From positions 1,172,948 through 1,202,606 of the forward strand of contig NW_003130356.1 in assembly GCF_000003605.2 (NCBI RefSeq): 29,659 nt of DNA, read 5' to 3'. The stretch is from Saccoglossus kowalevskii. Taxonomy: Eukaryota; Hemichordata; Enteropneusta; Harrimaniidae. The notes beneath the pieces are model-generated. The model saw nothing but the letters and a program-made list of their open reading frames with translations, ran no database searches and was not told the origin of the DNA. Made by a program: the position numbers and the translations under genes. Every line of letters starts with the position of its first letter. Within the stretch, counting starts at the first letter, position 1. Positions 27,079-29,659 of this stretch are shown piece after piece.

Positions 27079-29659
27079 AAAGCAATTATTAACTTTGCCA
27101 TCGATGATATGTAGCTTTGTCTCACAATCTTAAATCTAAACTCTTTTTATTAGAACAATGAGTTGCATATTTATGGCCGTCGACTGTAGCTAGTAATTGT
27201 TTTATTGCGTGAACAAAGTAATAATTTAGTCTTGTGATTTCTTGCTTTGACGTCAGCAGACACGAGTTATTTATTGCCCAGAGTTGTTGATTGAATCAAG
27301 GGCTGATACACTGCCTGTCTTCAAATTCTTACTTAACACATGAAGTTCATATTCTTACTGTTTTGGAAAATAAAACGAGAACATTTTAAGAGAGATAATA
27401 CGATAATTGTTTCATGCAAATTGTATGCAAATGTAGTTTCCAAATATCGCGTCGCCGAGTACTTTCATTTTATTATTATTATTGTTTATGAATTGAAATC
27501 ATGTCCAGTTCGAGATTCAATCTAACTACAATTCATATGACTGTCCTGTGCGAGTGTATTTGAGTTCTGTCACGAGAATTCGGATTTCCGGTTTAGGCAT
27601 CATGTCATGCTCCGAATTATGCGTGTACATTATAAATTCAAGCACGAAAACAATCATCCCACATCTAAATATCAGAATAACACCGGATATGCGGCAGATA
27701 CCTGTATATCTTTCCTTTGTAAGATCATCCTCTCGTGGAAGGGCGAGGGTATCGATTCTGCTGCGAAGCATTTGTAATTTCTACAATTTTTAAAAAATCA
27801 TTCTATTTTTTGAGCGTATAATATATATTTTGTTGAATGTTTTTCTTATACTGCAATTATCCAACAGCATAACATATCGGAAGTTCCAGGCACCCTGAAT
27901 AGCATGTACAATAAATAAACATTTATTAGACGTCTATATAGACTGTTGAAAATCCTTTCTTACGTCACACTGTTGATAGGTATACGGTATGTGAGATAAT
28001 ATACAAAACGCAGTGTAGACTGATTGGGACAAAAGCATGTAAAACATGTAAACAGTTGTTTTATGTAGATTCACATTTATGTGCACAGGAACCCGATTTA
28101 TTCAAACTAATTTCATTTTATGCTTCGCTTCGCAATAATATATTGACACATAACTCAAATGACAGTTCGTTTCAGACATAATATTGTAGAGAGGTATAGT
28201 GTTATACTTATCTCGCTTTATCAGCGTCAAATACGGTGTTACACACGACAGTACATCAAAGACACGCAAAATCATTTCGATGCGTGTGGAATATTTAATT
28301 TTGATAAAAATGGATTATTAATTAATTAAAATCTTGTGTTTTATAAGCTAATTTCAGATGGTCTCTTTTAAAAAATTTCCAATTTATACTTGCTAGCTGT
28401 CTTTCATGTTTAGTAATTTAGTGTGGTCCAACAACAACTAAACTTCCCGATTGATCCTCAAACTATCGTTGGAGTTCTTCATTATTCATAGTCATCCAGT
28501 TTATAGATACCGCACTTCGTATTTCAATGTCTCACAGTTATAGTGTGAGATGGCATCCCAGTGTCGAACATACATTGTGTTAAAATATTCGCTGCGCGTC
28601 CATGTCTGGCGTCGTTGGATACCTGAGTGTAGAATATAGATATAATAAAAATATAGTATTTTCGGAAATTTATATAAGAAGGTGTATTTCTGGTCATTTA
28701 TTTTGAGTGTCACCGTACACGTTTCAAATAAAATTTACTCGACTAAGACACATTGTTTGTGTTTGGCATGGACAAGCAGAAAACGTCGCTGTACTATGGA
28801 GTGTTTTCTTTGACATTGTGATTTTGATAGTCATCTTTTGATGGAACGGTATGCAGTAAATGTATTCACTGTAACGTACAAACCACAAGACTGTTATTTG
28901 TTGAAAACAGCTGCTATAATAATCATATATCATACAAATATGTAGTATGGTGTGGTCCTCATGAAATATAAGCTGAAAAGGAGAATCGTGATGTGACATT
29001 TGTTTGATCCTTGTAGTGTTGGAATGCAATATATTTGGTGTAGGTATCATGTACAAGATAAGACAGTGGGACAAGGTCAAAACAACGGCCTCGTTGTTTA
29101 CATGTACGTATATTAAAAACTGAACATTTGTTTATAAGGTTGTATCACTTGATAAAATCATGAAATACCATTAAATAAAAAGCGATTTACATATGTAAAC
29201 GAAGTGTACAAATAATGTTGTCACGTGATCGTAATATTGTAAATGAACATAGTAATAAGTAAGCTCTTACAAATGATACAATGTTCAGTTTTATTGTAGT
29301 GGGTTTTGTACACATACCAGTAGTCAATATCTGTGCAAGTTATGTTATAAGTTATTAAACTCGCAACATATTTCACGTCCTCTTTCCATTATATCCTTGT
29401 CAACCACATAGTGTAAGTATATAAATATAAAATTTTATGAAAATATTATCATGCAAATATATATAAACAAATAATCAGTCAAGATGGGTTAATATAATTT
29501 GGCAGGCAACAAAGTATGTGCTATACACAGTGATAATTGTATTGGTTAGCTCCCACAATGAATGTACAATTAGTACGTGACACTACATATTTGCTGATGA
29601 TGTTTTGTAGTGTAAAGACCATTCAGGTCATATATACAGGGCTACTACATACCTTAACA

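Larger units (their letters stand above)
24791..29659. other. Region upstream of the first visible gene A exon, no exon recognised
   Basis: 4.9 kb. It should be gene A intron, since the EGF1 acceptor needs an upstream exon. I searched it for EGF cysteine patterns and for a short hydrophobic exon ending in a phase 1 donor, as in gene B, and found none. The AC-rich minisatellite at 26457-27078 is its only clear structure. The signal-peptide exon and possibly further EGF exons lie beyond the right edge. Confidence 0.6.

Noticed and set aside
28724-29080. 118-codon minus-strand open frame
   Set aside because: It has no signal peptide, cysteine pattern or other domain, and no splice-site arrangement linking it to gene A.

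Overview
The window is nuclear DNA of an animal, most likely a marine invertebrate. It is AT-rich, almost all of it is intron or intergenic, and the coding exons are 94-129 nt with canonical GT-AG sites. It also carries a tRNA-derived SINE, several MITE-like inverted-repeat elements, microsatellites and a minisatellite. The EGF exons (one domain per exon, all introns phase 1) fit a bilaterian such as an echinoderm, hemichordate, cephalochordate or lophotrochozoan. The species cannot be named from the sequence alone.

All recognisable coding sequence is on the minus strand. It forms two head-to-tail genes for proteins made of EGF-like repeats. Gene A, on the right, enters the window already in progress. 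It has twenty complete EGF exons (24790 down to 15384) and a terminal exon (15042-14948). The terminal exon encodes a short Ser/Thr/Ala-rich stalk and a brief hydrophobic C-terminus resembling a GPI-attachment signal. Its first exon, with the signal peptide, was not found and probably lies beyond the right edge. Gene B starts at 10125 with a clear signal-peptide exon and continues leftward through three EGF exons (6372-6244, 4335-4216, 648-535) before leaving the window. Every exon junction in both models keeps the reading frame.

The proteins are probably extracellular: secreted or cell-surface chains of disulphide-bonded EGF modules. Many modules match consensus sites for Notch-type O-glucose, O-fucose and EOGT O-GlcNAc. 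Only the last EGF of gene A has the calcium-binding signature. Gene A also holds evidence of exon birth and decay: a 57-nt, in-frame, phase 1-1 half-EGF exon (22465-22409) resembling its neighbour, and a possible eroded second half of another EGF near 21930-21861.

Layout, left to right: 1-4215, last visible part of gene B, with a TTAA-flanked MITE, one EGF exon, a 459-bp SINE with target-site duplication and a (AAAT)n array; 4216-10125, two more EGF exons, a 370-bp inverted-repeat element and the signal exon; 10126-14947, intergenic, with a possible gene B TATA box; 14948-24790, gene A; 24791-29659, no recognisable exon, containing an AC-rich minisatellite with a 70-bp unit.
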